In this document: positions 26,870 to 36,652 of the stretch, piece by piece
Layout of the letters: the number at the start of each line of letters is the position of its first letter
How positions within the stretch are numbered: the stretch's first letter is position 1
DNA from: CAYZJD01 sp964483455
GTDB taxonomy: Bacteria > Acidobacteriota > Terriglobia > Bryobacterales > Bryobacteraceae
Reading direction: 5' to 3'
Length of the DNA: 64,000 nucleotides
Assembly: GCA_964483455.1 (NCBI GenBank)
Contig: CAZACK010000004.1
Span: forward strand, 1 to 64,000
Notes under the pieces: generated by a model
What the model was told of the DNA's origin: nothing
The model's database searches: none
What the model saw: the letters and a program-made list of their open reading frames with translations, nothing else
Made by a program: the position numbers and the translations under genes

Positions 26870-28021
26870 ATGAGTGGAAATTCCCGAGGAAACATTGCGA
26901 TCCTGCTGGACAGTTGCCCTCCTTCGTGGACCAGCATGGAGGAATTCCATTTCCGGCTGTCCGTCGAGCTGAAGAAGCGGGATGTGCTGCCGGTCATCGT
27001 CTACTCGGACAGTCCTCCGGAGCAAGTGCGCGCCCGGATGGCGAGATGCGGGGCCGTAGTAACTTTTCTCAATTACAACCGTAGCCTGTTGGATTACTTC
27101 CAGGGCTTGTGGACGATCGTCAGGCAATATGATATCCGGCTGGTGCAGATGCGCCACTTCAACTACTTCCGGGTGATCCCCTGGCTCGTCCGTTTGAGCG
27201 GAGTCCGGCGCATGATCTTCACCGAAGGCACCAGCGGCGAGTTCCTGCCCAATCCACGAACGAGGCCCGTCCTTCGGATCAGGACGTGGATTGTCACCGC
27301 GCCCATCACCCGGATGGTCGCCGTGTCGGGATTCGTGAAACAGCAGTTGGTGAGGGCCGGCGTGGCCGCTGGCAAGATCGAGGTCATTCACAACGGCGTG
27401 GACCTTTGTCAGTATTGCCCCTCGCCCGAGGCCCGCCGCGAGCACCGGGCCGAGCTGGGCATCCCCCAGGACGACATCGTCCTGTCAACCGTTTCCGTGT
27501 TGCGGCCATGGAAACACCTCGAGGTCGCTGTCGAAGCCTGCGGGCGCTTGCGGACCGCCGGTCTGCCCGTCCACCTCCTGATCGCCGGCAACGGAGAGAT
27601 GCGGAACGATCTCCTGGCCCTGGGGCGCAGGCTGGGACTCGGCGACCGGCTCCGCCTTCTCGGTCATAGCCCGGAGCCCGCGCGACTTCTCCAGGCCAGC
27701 GACATCTTCGTGCTCCCCTCGATTCACGAAGCCTGCGCCAAGGCCTTTCTGGAGGCGATGGCGTGCGGCCTGCCCGTTGTCGCCAGCCGGAGCGGGGGGA
27801 ATCCGGAGCTGATCCTCGACCGGCAGACAGGCTTCCTGGCCGACCCGCTGAGCGTGGACTCGTTCGCCGCCGCACTCCGGAGGCTGGTCGAAGACGAGCA
27901 ACTGCGGCGCAGCATGGGCCAGGCCGCGCTCGATCGGGCCCGGCGCGAGTTCGCGGTGGATTGTCCGGTCGCGCGCCATTTGCGGCTCTACGAGTCGATC
28001 TGGTCGAGCCTCCAGCCATGA
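26870..28021 (+). CDS. GT4-family glycosyltransferase
   Basis: GT-B retaining glycosyltransferase, 383 residues. The donor domain begins about residue 195 with STVSVLRPWKHLEVAVEA, then LLIAGNGEMRNDLL, LLGHSPEPARLLQASDIFVLP and the donor-site motif EACAKAFLEAMACGLPVV. HNGVDLCQY precedes the domain junction. It has no signal peptide and is cytoplasmic or peripheral. The stop overlaps the ATG of the methyltransferase gene (ATGA at 28018), so at least three genes (GT4, methyltransferase, heparinase-like) form an operon. Confidence 0.88.
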   Translation: MSGNSRGNIAILLDSCPPSWTSMEEFHFRLSVELKKRDVLPVIVYSDSPPEQVRARMARCGAVVTFLNYNRSLLDYFQGLWTIVRQYDIRLVQMRHFNYFRVIPWLVRLSGVRRMIFTEGTSGEFLPNPRTRPVLRIRTWIVTAPITRMVAVSGFVKQQLVRAGVAAGKIEVIHNGVDLCQYCPSPEARREHRAELGIPQDDIVLSTVSVLRPWKHLEVAVEACGRLRTAGLPVHLLIAGNGEMRNDLLALGRRLGLGDRLRLLGHSPEPARLLQASDIFVLPSIHEACAKAFLEAMACGLPVVASRSGGNPELILDRQTGFLADPLSVDSFAAALRRLVEDEQLRRSMGQAALDRARREFAVDCPVARHLRLYESIWSSLQP

Positions 28022-28872
28022 GGTGGCTCGCTGCCGCGGTGTTGAAAAGGCTCTTGCCCCGGACGGCCTACCTGTCCCTTTACGATCGATACAACTGGTG
28101 CGTGAGGAGGCTGCATGCCCTGACCTGCATCGGCGCCGGCCGGCAGTGCCCCCTGTGCGGCCGGCAGTGCCGCCGGTTTCTGGCCGGCGGCGTGGACGCG
28201 CCCGTCTATCGGGACAAGCAGGTGCGCTGCGGAGGCCGCCGTCCGGAGGTGGTGTGCCCCTGGTGCGAGTGCTCGGACAAGGAGCGGCATCTGTATCTCT
28301 ACCTTTCCTGCAAGACCGGCATCTTCTCCGAGACCGTCTCCCTCCTGCATGTGGGCCCCGAACGGATGCTGCAAAGCATTCTGCGCCAGCACCCCAATAT
28401 CTGCTACCTGAGCGCGGACCTCGATTCTCCCCTCGCCATGGTCCGCATGGACATCACGGACATCCAATGCCCCGACTCGTCGTTCGACGTGATTCTGTGC
28501 TGTCATGTACTGGAACACGTGTCTGACGACCGGCGCGCCATGCGCGAACTGTACCGCGTGCTCAAGCCCGGCGGATGGGCAATCCTGCAAGCGCCCGTGT
28601 CCCGGATACTCGAGGAGACAGACGAGGATCCGGCGATCGTTGATCCGGCGGAGCGACTGCGGCGCTTCGGCCAGGCAGACCACGTGCGACTGTACGGGCG
28701 CGACTACACAGAACGTCTGGAGCAGGCGGGCTTCGTGGTCGAGCGCTACAGCTTTCAGGCGGAATTCGGCGAGCCGGCCGCGCGGCGGCACGGGCTCATG
28801 CCGGACGAGGAGCTGTTCATCTGTCGCCGGCCGGCGCCCCCGGCGTCATGCGCGAGCCCGCTGCCATCATGA
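28018..28872 (+). CDS. Class I SAM-dependent methyltransferase with N-terminal Cys-rich region
   Basis: A 284-residue methyltransferase of the Methyltransf_11 type. The N-terminal 90 residues carry three CxxC-type pairs (QCPLCGRQC and VVCPWCECSDKERH), suggesting a zinc ribbon. The SAM fold shows LLHVGPERML in place of the usual glycine motif, then DITDIQCPDSSFDVILCCHVLEHV and YRVLKPGGWAILQAPV. It ends RHGLMPDEELFICRRP. Related proteins are common in surface-polysaccharide loci, where they probably methylate a sugar or lipid-linked glycan. It overlaps both neighbours by 4 bp. Confidence 0.82.
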   Translation: MRWLAAAVLKRLLPRTAYLSLYDRYNWCVRRLHALTCIGAGRQCPLCGRQCRRFLAGGVDAPVYRDKQVRCGGRRPEVVCPWCECSDKERHLYLYLSCKTGIFSETVSLLHVGPERMLQSILRQHPNICYLSADLDSPLAMVRMDITDIQCPDSSFDVILCCHVLEHVSDDRRAMRELYRVLKPGGWAILQAPVSRILEETDEDPAIVDPAERLRRFGQADHVRLYGRDYTERLEQAGFVVERYSFQAEFGEPAARRHGLMPDEELFICRRPAPPASCASPLPS

Positions 28873-30827
28873 GGCGAAGTCTCCACGAGTTGGTTTTCCG
28901 GCTCAAACAGGAGACGGGCAATCTCCGGCTGCTGCTGTCCGCCGATTCACTCGCGGCGGAGCAACCGTCCCCGCTGGCCGGCCTGCCGGATCCCAGGCCG
29001 GTTGTCGAGGCCCTGCGCGGAACCGCCTTTGCCGCGAGGATCGAGCACCTGGCAGGCCTTGTCCTTCAACACCGGTTCCCGTTCCTCGGATTTGAGGTCA
29101 GCACCGGACCGGAGATTCGCTGGCGCCGGGATTACGTGAACTGCAAAGAGAGTGGGGTTGCCTACTTTCGCCTCATCCCTTACCTGGACTTCTCCCATGC
29201 CGGTGACCACAAAGTCGTCTGGGAGTTAAACAGACACCAGCACTTGGTTCTGCTGGCCCAGGCCTGGCGGCTCACCCGCCGGCAGGAGTTCCTCGAAGAG
29301 GTTGTGCGTCAAGTCGACGGATGGTTGGTAGACAACCCCTACCTGCGCGGTATTAACTGGGCGAGCGCGCTCGAGGTTGCCTTCCGCGCACTGTCCTGGA
29401 CTTGGGTCTATCACCTGGCGGGGGCGGACATGACGGCTGCCTTCCGGCGCAAGTTACTGGCCGGGATTCGCCAGCATGGACGATACATCGAGCGCAATCT
29501 CTCCATTTACTTCTCTCCGAACACGCACCTGTTGGGAGAAGCAGTGGTCTTGCACTCGCTCGGCGCGTTGTTCCACTCCTTTCCAGAAGCCGCGCGCTGG
29601 CGGCGGCTCGGCGCAGAGATCGTTTCCGCCCAGATGGAATCCCAGGTCCGCGACGATGGAACGCACTTTGAGCAGTCCTCCTGGTACCACCTGTACGCCC
29701 TCGACATGTTCCTGTTCCACCGCCTTCTGTCGGAGACCACGCCGGAGTACGACGAGACGCTGAGAAGGATGGCGCGGTACGCGGCCGCGCTGGCCGGACC
29801 TGCCCGCAGCCTCCCCTTCCTCGGCGATGAAGACGGGGGCCGCCTGTTCCACCCGTACGGCGACCGGGGCCGTTTCTCGCGAAGCACGCTGGCGACATGC
29901 GCTCAGATCCTGGCGGATTGCGACTGGCTGTGGAGCGAGGAGGATCTCCACGAGCAGGCGATATGGTGGCTCGGCCCGCACCGGCTAGGCAGCGCGCCCG
30001 CACGGCCTGCACCCGGCGCGCAGTCAGGATTGTTCCCCCAAGCCGGCGTGGCGGTCCTGGCCGCCGGCGATGTGCAGGTGATCATCGACGCTGGCCCTCT
30101 CGGAGCGGGTTCCGCCGGCCACAGCCACGCGGACTGCCTCAGCGTGATCGCCCGGCTCGGCGGCGAGGAGATACTCACGGATGCGGGTACGTTCACGTAC
30201 GTCGGAGGGAGTGGTCGCGACTGGTTCCGCGGGACGAGCGCCCACAACACGGTGCGCATCGACGGTCGTAACCAGGCGACGCCCGCGGGAGCGTTCCGCT
30301 GGACGAACAAACCGGATGTTTCCATCCGGCAGTGGTCATCTTCTGCGACTTCGGACTGGCTAGATGCCGAGTGTTGCGACGCCGGTTTCGTTCACCGGCG
30401 GCGTCTCTTCTTCCTCAAGCCGGACATCCTTTTCGTGCTCGACGAGGTTTCGGGTCTTCCGGGCGAGCACGACATCGAGCAGTTCTGGCACTTCGCCAGG
30501 CCCGCGGTTGAAGCGGCGTCGGGCATTTACCGAATCGGCGCGCGGAGTTACCTGGCGATTTCCCCGGACGAGTCCGCCGGATTCGGTGAAGGAGGCGAGC
30601 ACGGCTGGCGCTCGCCGGTTTATGGGCAAAAAGCCCCGGCGTCTTTCCTGCGCGTACACAGGAGGTCGGCGCTGCCGGTGTCGCTGTGGGCGGTGCTGGA
30701 TTTTTCGGGCGATCCCGACAGCGGCCTGCAAGTCGAGGCAGACGCCGCCTGCGTCTACCGCCGAGGCGCGCAGAGTTGGAGATTGCGATTCCCGCCGGTG
30801 GGCCCTCCCGCAATAGACTGCCACTAA
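28869..30827 (+). CDS. Heparinase II/III-family protein
   Basis: Polysaccharide-lyase-like protein of 652 residues. The N-terminal alpha/alpha toroid includes WELNRHQHLVLLAQAWRLT and NWASALEVAFRALSW. The C-terminal heparinase II/III beta-sandwich begins near residue 375 with DAGPLGAGSAGHSHADCLSV and DAGTFTYVGG, then FRGTSAHNTVRIDG. Members near capsule genes are thought to cleave or edit uronate-containing polymers. No signal peptide is seen, so it may act in the cytoplasm or leave by an unknown route. The ATG at 28869 overlaps the methyltransferase stop; an in-frame ATG at 28848 is the alternative. Confidence 0.88.
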   Translation: MRRSLHELVFRLKQETGNLRLLLSADSLAAEQPSPLAGLPDPRPVVEALRGTAFAARIEHLAGLVLQHRFPFLGFEVSTGPEIRWRRDYVNCKESGVAYFRLIPYLDFSHAGDHKVVWELNRHQHLVLLAQAWRLTRRQEFLEEVVRQVDGWLVDNPYLRGINWASALEVAFRALSWTWVYHLAGADMTAAFRRKLLAGIRQHGRYIERNLSIYFSPNTHLLGEAVVLHSLGALFHSFPEAARWRRLGAEIVSAQMESQVRDDGTHFEQSSWYHLYALDMFLFHRLLSETTPEYDETLRRMARYAAALAGPARSLPFLGDEDGGRLFHPYGDRGRFSRSTLATCAQILADCDWLWSEEDLHEQAIWWLGPHRLGSAPARPAPGAQSGLFPQAGVAVLAAGDVQVIIDAGPLGAGSAGHSHADCLSVIARLGGEEILTDAGTFTYVGGSGRDWFRGTSAHNTVRIDGRNQATPAGAFRWTNKPDVSIRQWSSSATSDWLDAECCDAGFVHRRRLFFLKPDILFVLDEVSGLPGEHDIEQFWHFARPAVEAASGIYRIGARSYLAISPDESAGFGEGGEHGWRSPVYGQKAPASFLRVHRRSALPVSLWAVLDFSGDPDSGLQVEADAACVYRRGAQSWRLRFPPVGPPAIDCH

Positions 30828-31054
30828 CCGGCTGCGACGATTTCTGTCGATCGCCGTACCGCCAACGCCGGGCCGCGCCTGTCAGCAAGCGGGTCCTTTG
30901 GTTTGCGGCCTTGCCGCTCTGTGGGACTTCAATCAAGATCAGAGATCGATGGAGACGGTCACAGCAGAATCAATTCCCAGCGACCATCTCCCCATGGCGG
31001 CGCGCCTTCGGTGATACGCAACGGCAAGACTAGCGCCAGGTGACGCCGCGCGGT

Positions 31055-32347
31055 TCAGTCTATCGCCGCGGGCTCGAGCCCTCGGCGGTAAAACTCGCCG
31101 ATCAGCGACAGTACCGGCAGGCCGGTCCTCCGTATCTGCTCCCACAACCCGCCATCGGGCGTTTGCGCGATCACCAGATGCTGCGCCCAGCCCAGCGTGT
31201 CTTCCAGGGTCGCGTCGATCAGCTTGCCGATGTGCGGGATCGCCCGCAGCAGGAACTGCACGTTGCTCCCATAGATCCTCTCCAGGCTGATGTGCGGGTC
31301 GAAGATGCGCACCTGCCTGCCCTTGCCGATCAGTTGCTCGAGCAGTGCGACCACCGGGCTTTCCCGGACGTCGTCCGTGTTCTCCTTGAACGCAAGTCCG
31401 AAAACACCGATGCGCTCCGCCGGCAACTCCAGGACCGCATCCACCGCGCGGCGCAGGTGTTCCTGGTTGCCGGGCAGGACCGATTCCAGCAGCGGTAACT
31501 TCAGGTCCAGGCGCCCCGCGCGGTACACCAGCGCGCGGAGGTCCTTCGGCAGGCACGAGCCGCCGAAGGCGAATCCCGGCTTGAGGTAGGCGCTGGAGAT
31601 GTTCAGCGCGGTGTCCCGGCACAGCGTGTCCATCACCTCCCCGCCGGAGATGCCCAGCGAAGAGCACAAGGCCCCAATCTCATTGGCGAACGTCACCTTG
31701 AGCGCGTGAAACGCGTTGCAGGCGTACTTGATCATCTCGGCGGTGCGCAACTCCACCAGGCAAGGTTCCACGCCGAGCGACGCATAGAGCCCGGCAATCT
31801 CCGTGCGCGCCGGATCGGGCCCGCCTGCCACCAGCAGAGACGGCTCGAGAAAATCCCTCACCGCGCTTCCCTCGCGGAGGAATTCCGGGTGCGCCACCAC
31901 ACTGACGCCGGGGCCGGCCCCGAGCGCCGGAATCACGACTTCTTCGCACGTACCGGGGAACACCGTGCTGCGGATGGCAACCACCAGCGGTTCGCTTCGC
32001 GCCCCCAGGCAGCCGGCGATCTCGACGCAGACCCGCTCGATTTGCTCCACGTTGAGGTTGCCGCTCCTGGCCGACGGCGTGCCCACGCAGATCAGGGCGA
32101 TCTCCGCGTTCCCGAGCGCCTCGGCGGCGCTCGAGGTGGCCGAGAGACGGCCGCCGGCGACGCTCTCGCCGAGCATCTCCTTCAGGCCGGGCTCGAAGAA
32201 AGGCGCACGGCCTTCGCCGACGCTCCGGACTTTGAACTCGTCGCGGTCAACCCCGATGACCCGGTGCCCGAGGCGAGCCAGGCAGGCCGCCGTAACCGCG
32301 CCCACGTATCCGAGACCAAAGACCGCTACCCGGCGCGCCACGCTCAC
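31055..32347 (-). CDS. UDP-glucose/GDP-mannose 6-dehydrogenase
   Basis: NAD-dependent oxidation of a nucleotide sugar to its uronate, 430 residues. Seen: Rossmann motif VFGLGYVGAVTAACLA (residues 8-23), PFFEPGL, RSTVFPGTCEEVV, HPEFLREGSAVRDF, EMIKYACNAFHALKVTFANEI, and the catalytic cysteine in AFGGSCLPKDLRAL (about 270). The third domain has GLAFKENTDDVRESP. It is closer to GDP-mannose dehydrogenase (AlgD) than to UDP-glucose dehydrogenase in those phrases, but the two cannot be separated safely. It follows the sugar transferase gene by 13 bp. It supplies the uronic acid that fits the heparinase-like protein nearby. Confidence 0.9.
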   Translation of the reverse strand: MSVARRVAVFGLGYVGAVTAACLARLGHRVIGVDRDEFKVRSVGEGRAPFFEPGLKEMLGESVAGGRLSATSSAAEALGNAEIALICVGTPSARSGNLNVEQIERVCVEIAGCLGARSEPLVVAIRSTVFPGTCEEVVIPALGAGPGVSVVAHPEFLREGSAVRDFLEPSLLVAGGPDPARTEIAGLYASLGVEPCLVELRTAEMIKYACNAFHALKVTFANEIGALCSSLGISGGEVMDTLCRDTALNISSAYLKPGFAFGGSCLPKDLRALVYRAGRLDLKLPLLESVLPGNQEHLRRAVDAVLELPAERIGVFGLAFKENTDDVRESPVVALLEQLIGKGRQVRIFDPHISLERIYGSNVQFLLRAIPHIGKLIDATLEDTLGWAQHLVIAQTPDGGLWEQIRRTGLPVLSLIGEFYRRGLEPAAID

Positions 32348-32360
32348 CTCGGCCGGCGCG

Positions 32361-33752
32361 TCAATGCGCCCCTCTCGACAACAGCATCGTCTTCATCGTG
32401 TGGAAAATAATGTAGGCGTCCAAGGCAGGGGAGAGGTTCTTGATGTAGTACAGATCGTACTCCAGCTTCTTAATGGTGTCTTCGAGCGTGTTCCCGTACT
32501 TGTGGTTGATCTGCGCCCAGCCGGTGATTCCCGGCTTGACGCAATGCCGCTGGCGGTAGAACGGAATCTGGTCCTCGAGCGTCTTCACGAACTCCGGCCG
32601 CTCCGGCCGCGGTCCGACGATCGACATCTCGCCGCGGACGACATTGATGAATTGCGGCAATTCGTCCAGCCGCAGCTTGCGGAGCCAGCGGCCCAGCGGC
32701 GTGACCCGCGGGTCGTCCTTCGACGCCCACACAGCGCCGGTCTCCGCTTCGGCGTCTTCGGCCATCGAGCGGAATTTAAACAGCACGAAGACCTCCCCGT
32801 TCAGCCCCACGCGCTGCTGCCGGTACAGGACCGGGCCCGCCGAGGAGAGCTTCACCGCCACGGCGATGATCAGCATCAGCGGAGACATGACGATCGCCCC
32901 GGCAAGACCGATCAGCGTCGAGTAGATCCCTTGCAGCAATACCCGCCCCGGCCGCGGCCCGAGGTCCGCCGCGAAGATCAGCCTTCCGGGACGCAGATCC
33001 TTGAGCGAGACCCGGCCGCACGTCCCCTCAAAAGTCGCGGCCGCCTCTTCGATGCGGACACCCGCGAATCGCAGGTCCAGCAAATCGTTCACGGGCAACC
33101 GCTGCCGCCGCTCGGCCATGCCCACCACAATCCGGTCGGGCCTGGTTCTGGCGACGATCTCGCGGAGGGAACGCACGTCTCCCAGCACCCGGCACTCCGC
33201 GGGCATTGATCCATCGCCGTGGTCCTCCGCCACGCTTCCGAGAATCTCAAAGCCAAGCTCGGGGCGCTCGCGGATGTACTGCTCGATTTCCTCCACCAGG
33301 CTGTTATGTCCCAGAAAGAGAAGCTTCACACCTCCTAAAGCACGGAGCACAAACACCCCGAAGAAAACGCGCCAGCTCAGGAGGACCACCAGGCTCAGGC
33401 CGCCTCCAAGTATCATCACCCACCGGGGCAGCATCCAGCCGCGGTTGACGTAACTCAGCATCGCCTCCGCCAGAAACGCGATGGCGATGATCTGGCATAG
33501 CTGTTGGATCAGCAGAATTCTCGATCGGATGCGGATCTGTGTGTACAGGTCGTGAAAATAGAGCCCCAGAAGGACGCTCACCACGACGAACAGGATGCGG
33601 CCGATTCCGCCGTCGTGAAGGAGGAAGACCCAGGGATCGACCGCGAGCACGAGCAGACATGCCACCGTGTAACACCAGAACACCAGCACGGCTTCGGAGA
33701 TCAACAGCGTGAGAACGCTCGCGGGTACCAGGTCGCGGAAAAGACGAGTCAT
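32361..33752 (-). CDS. Polyprenyl-phosphate sugar phosphotransferase (chain-initiating)
   Basis: Exopolysaccharide-initiating enzyme of the WcaJ/CpsE type that places the first sugar phosphate on undecaprenyl phosphate. The N-terminal half has four membrane helices and a CoA-binding-like domain (GGVKLLFLGHNSLVEEIEQY). A further helix near residue 275 leads to the catalytic domain: LYRQQRVGLNGEVFVLFKFRSM, DELPQFINVVRGEMSIVGPRPE and RHCVKPGITGWAQI. Its 463 residues are normal. It heads the two-gene unit with the sugar dehydrogenase and is divergent from the GT39-like gene. Confidence 0.92.
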   Translation of the reverse strand: MTRLFRDLVPASVLTLLISEAVLVFWCYTVACLLVLAVDPWVFLLHDGGIGRILFVVVSVLLGLYFHDLYTQIRIRSRILLIQQLCQIIAIAFLAEAMLSYVNRGWMLPRWVMILGGGLSLVVLLSWRVFFGVFVLRALGGVKLLFLGHNSLVEEIEQYIRERPELGFEILGSVAEDHGDGSMPAECRVLGDVRSLREIVARTRPDRIVVGMAERRQRLPVNDLLDLRFAGVRIEEAAATFEGTCGRVSLKDLRPGRLIFAADLGPRPGRVLLQGIYSTLIGLAGAIVMSPLMLIIAVAVKLSSAGPVLYRQQRVGLNGEVFVLFKFRSMAEDAEAETGAVWASKDDPRVTPLGRWLRKLRLDELPQFINVVRGEMSIVGPRPERPEFVKTLEDQIPFYRQRHCVKPGITGWAQINHKYGNTLEDTIKKLEYDLYYIKNLSPALDAYIIFHTMKTMLLSRGAH

Positions 33753-33959
33753 CGGATCAGCCGAGCAACTCCGCGGTCAGCAGCCAGACGCTCAGTCTAG
33801 CACGGACCTTCGATGCCAGCCCGGGGAACGCGGTGCAGTGCGACCTAACCTCGCGACGTGTGTTGACCGGTCCATGGGTCGCGGCTCGGTGGTGGCGTGC
33901 CATCGGCGCCGCCGCGCGCGTGCGTCAGGTCAGGCCGGGTAAGATGGTCAGTCGCAGCG

Positions 33960-35426
33960 ATGAACCTGTCCACAAAACGTTTAGTTCGCGTCCTCCTAGT
34001 GGTCACGACACTGTTCTTGATCCTCGCCGGCGGGCGGGCGCTGACCGACGAGCCGACGGAAGACGAGGGATCGTTCGCCTGCCCCGCCGTCAACTTGATC
34101 ACAAAGGGCGAGTTCAGCACCTCCGTCCTGGACCTGACCGGCACATGGGGCGCCGGACTCCGCAAACGGACCTATTGGACCATGCCTCTTTCCCAACTGG
34201 CGCTGGCCGGCTGGTTCCGGGCCTTCGGCTTCGGCCTGATGTCCATGCGCTCCTTTTCGCTGCTGTTCGGCCTGATCGCGCTCGCGTCGCTGTTCCAGAT
34301 CCTTCGCAAGCTGACCGGAGATCCCGTCGTCGCGTTGCTGGCTTGTGCGCTGGTTTCGGTCGATTTCGCCTTCCTTCGCAGCGCCGCCAACGGCCGAATG
34401 GATATGATGAGCGCATCGCTTGCGCTGGCAGCCTCGGCGGTTTTCGTGAGTCTCCGGGAGAAGAGCCTGCTGCTGGCGATGCTGCTCAGCCACACGCTCG
34501 CGGCCGCGAACTCCATCACCCACCCGAACGCCATCTTCGGTTTTCTGATGCTGGCGCTGGTAACGCTCCGTCTCGACCGGTCCCGGCTGCGCTGGAGGCT
34601 GGTCGTTCTCGCCGGCGTTCCGTATGCCGTCGCGCTGGGCGGCTGGAGTCTTTACATCCTCCAGGACCCGCGCGATTTCGTCACCCAGTTCTTCGGGAAT
34701 GCGGGCGGACGCTTGTGGGGCCTGAGCTCGCCCCTTCAGGCGATCGCCGCCGAATCGATCCGCTACCTCGGCCAGGGACCGGCAGTCACGTTGCTTATTC
34801 GCTCACTGCTGTTTCTCGGCTACTTGCTCGGAACGGCCTACGTCCTGGCCACCAAGGAACTGCGCCGCTCGACGACCGCCATCGTCCTGCTAACCACCGT
34901 GCTCGCGACCATGGGCTACTTCGCATTCCTGGAAGGCACGAAATTGCACAACTACGCCGTCCATGTGACGCCGCTGCTGGCCGCTCTCTGCGCCGTCGCC
35001 GCTCGCGACGCGATGGCCCGTTTCCGCGTGGGCGCGCTGGTGGCGGCGGCGCTGGTCGTGTTCGCGGTTGTTCAGGCGGGCGGCACGGCGATGGTCATCG
35101 CCCGCGACAGCTTCCACACGACGTACCTTCCGGTGGCGACCTACCTGGACGGCGCCTGGGATCGCAAGGCGATGCTGTGGGGGAGCGCCGAGCTTGGGTT
35201 CCGGTTCGGCTTCGTGGACGCGCTGGTCGATGACAGCGCGTTCGGCTATTACAGCGGTAAGCGGGCGGAGTGGCTCGTCCTCAACAAGCGCTACCGCAAC
35301 GATCACCTTAGCTGGCGAACGAAGATTCCGCCCTTGTACGATCATGTGAACCGGCTGCTCGGCGAGGAATACCAACCGGTGCAAGAGATCGGCAGTACCA
35401 TTGTTTACAGGCGGAAGAACACCTGA
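33960..35426 (+). CDS. GT39/ArnT-like membrane glycosyltransferase
   Basis: GT-C fold protein of 488 residues with about ten membrane helices. The start is MNLSTKRLVRVLLVVTTLFLILAGG. The first periplasmic loop has an acidic TDEPTEDEGSF, like the catalytic loop of dolichyl/polyprenyl-phosphate-dependent transferases. Other typical parts are MSMRSFSLLFGLIALASLFQIL and the ANSITHPNAIFGFLML helix. It probably transfers a sugar from a lipid carrier in the periplasm, or may act as a Wzy-like polymerase, since no other polymerase is found in the locus. The ATG at 33960 lies 14 nt after a TAAGAT -10-like box; its TGATG stop overlaps the next gene. Confidence 0.78.
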   Translation: MNLSTKRLVRVLLVVTTLFLILAGGRALTDEPTEDEGSFACPAVNLITKGEFSTSVLDLTGTWGAGLRKRTYWTMPLSQLALAGWFRAFGFGLMSMRSFSLLFGLIALASLFQILRKLTGDPVVALLACALVSVDFAFLRSAANGRMDMMSASLALAASAVFVSLREKSLLLAMLLSHTLAAANSITHPNAIFGFLMLALVTLRLDRSRLRWRLVVLAGVPYAVALGGWSLYILQDPRDFVTQFFGNAGGRLWGLSSPLQAIAAESIRYLGQGPAVTLLIRSLLFLGYLLGTAYVLATKELRRSTTAIVLLTTVLATMGYFAFLEGTKLHNYAVHVTPLLAALCAVAARDAMARFRVGALVAAALVVFAVVQAGGTAMVIARDSFHTTYLPVATYLDGAWDRKAMLWGSAELGFRFGFVDALVDDSAFGYYSGKRAEWLVLNKRYRNDHLSWRTKIPPLYDHVNRLLGEEYQPVQEIGSTIVYRRKNT

Positions 35427-36652
35427 TGAGAGCTTTCATGCGCCTTGCTCGCCGGCTGCTCGCGATCCTATTGCTTGTCTACCTCGCGGCCACCGCCTAC
35501 CGCATCCTCTACCGGCAATATGATGTCTGGCTGCCCGCTTACGTTCGCTGGCTGTCGGAACCACGACCCCGGCCGCCGTCTCCGGTGCATGTCTTCTTCC
35601 TGTACGCCGACCACTTCGAGCCAGGTGACAACATCGACAGGATGCGAAGGTGGAAGACTGAGTATCCTGCCCTGGCGGACCGGCATCGCGACAGCAGCGG
35701 CCGGCCCGTTCAGCACACCTGGTTCTTTCCCGGCGAGCAGCCAAACGACGGCCACATGGATTCCCTGCGTGAGCTGGTTTCCCGGGGTTACGGGGAAGTG
35801 GAACTGCACTATCACCACGGGCCGGACACATACGACTCCGCCCGCCATAAGTTTCAGCAGGCCATCAGTTACTTTCAACGGTGGGGATTCCTCAAGACGA
35901 CCGACGGGCAGACCCGGTTCGCCTTCGTGCATGGCAACTGGACGCTCGACAACGGAGGCGACCCGCGCTACTGCGGCGTGAATCGCGAACTCATCCTGCT
36001 CCGGGAACTGGGTTGCTTCGCCGATCTTACGTTCCCCGCCGTTTGGAAGGCGGCGCAACCCTCGACTGTGAATACCATCTACATGGCCACCGATGACGCA
36101 TCTCCGAAGTCATACGACCGCGGTGAGCCGGTGCGATCCGGCGGTCCGCTGTACGGCGATCTCCTCATCTTTCAAGGCCCGCTGCTCATCGCCCCTTCGG
36201 CTGATGTTCTGCGTTTGTTCTGGGAAGTCGAGGACGGCAACATCCACCCTTCGGTCCCCCTGACGCCGGCTCGGGTCGATCAGTGGCTCCGCGCGGCGAT
36301 CCACGTGAAGGGCAGGCCGGATTGGGTCTTTGTGAAGGTCCACGGCCACGGGGCCTCCTCCGATCGGGATCTTGAGGAGAGTCTTGGTCCTCGCTTCGCT
36401 CAGGCGCTCTCTTATCTGGAAAGCCGGTACAATGATGGGGTCCGATACGTGCTGCACTACGTAACCGCGCGGGAGGCGTACAACCTGGTGCGTGCGGCGG
36501 CGGCCGGCCAGACGGGTGATCCAGTACGCTACTACGACTGGATCGTCAAGCCCTACATGGCCGCACCATCACGCTGGCAGGAGGCGCACTCAACGGCTCG
36601 CGAACGGCATGAAACAGATCATCCGCCGAGGACTCAGGGAAATCATCGTTGA
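35426..36652 (+). CDS. Membrane-anchored polysaccharide-deacetylase-like protein of unknown function
   Basis: A 408-residue protein with an N-terminal anchor (LARRLLAILLLVYLAATAYRIL). The soluble part has HVFFLYADHFEPGDN, VELHYHHGPDTYDSARHKF and FAFVHGNWTLDNGGDPRYC. The acid-rich DHFEP strand and the two His motifs recall the NodB (CE4) barrel, but the spacing is unusual and this is inference. It overlaps the GT39-like gene by one base and the next gene by 44 bp, so it belongs to the operon. A role in trimming or modifying the polymer during export is plausible but unproven. Confidence 0.6.
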   Translation: MRAFMRLARRLLAILLLVYLAATAYRILYRQYDVWLPAYVRWLSEPRPRPPSPVHVFFLYADHFEPGDNIDRMRRWKTEYPALADRHRDSSGRPVQHTWFFPGEQPNDGHMDSLRELVSRGYGEVELHYHHGPDTYDSARHKFQQAISYFQRWGFLKTTDGQTRFAFVHGNWTLDNGGDPRYCGVNRELILLRELGCFADLTFPAVWKAAQPSTVNTIYMATDDASPKSYDRGEPVRSGGPLYGDLLIFQGPLLIAPSADVLRLFWEVEDGNIHPSVPLTPARVDQWLRAAIHVKGRPDWVFVKVHGHGASSDRDLEESLGPRFAQALSYLESRYNDGVRYVLHYVTAREAYNLVRAAAAGQTGDPVRYYDWIVKPYMAAPSRWQEAHSTARERHETDHPPRTQGNHR

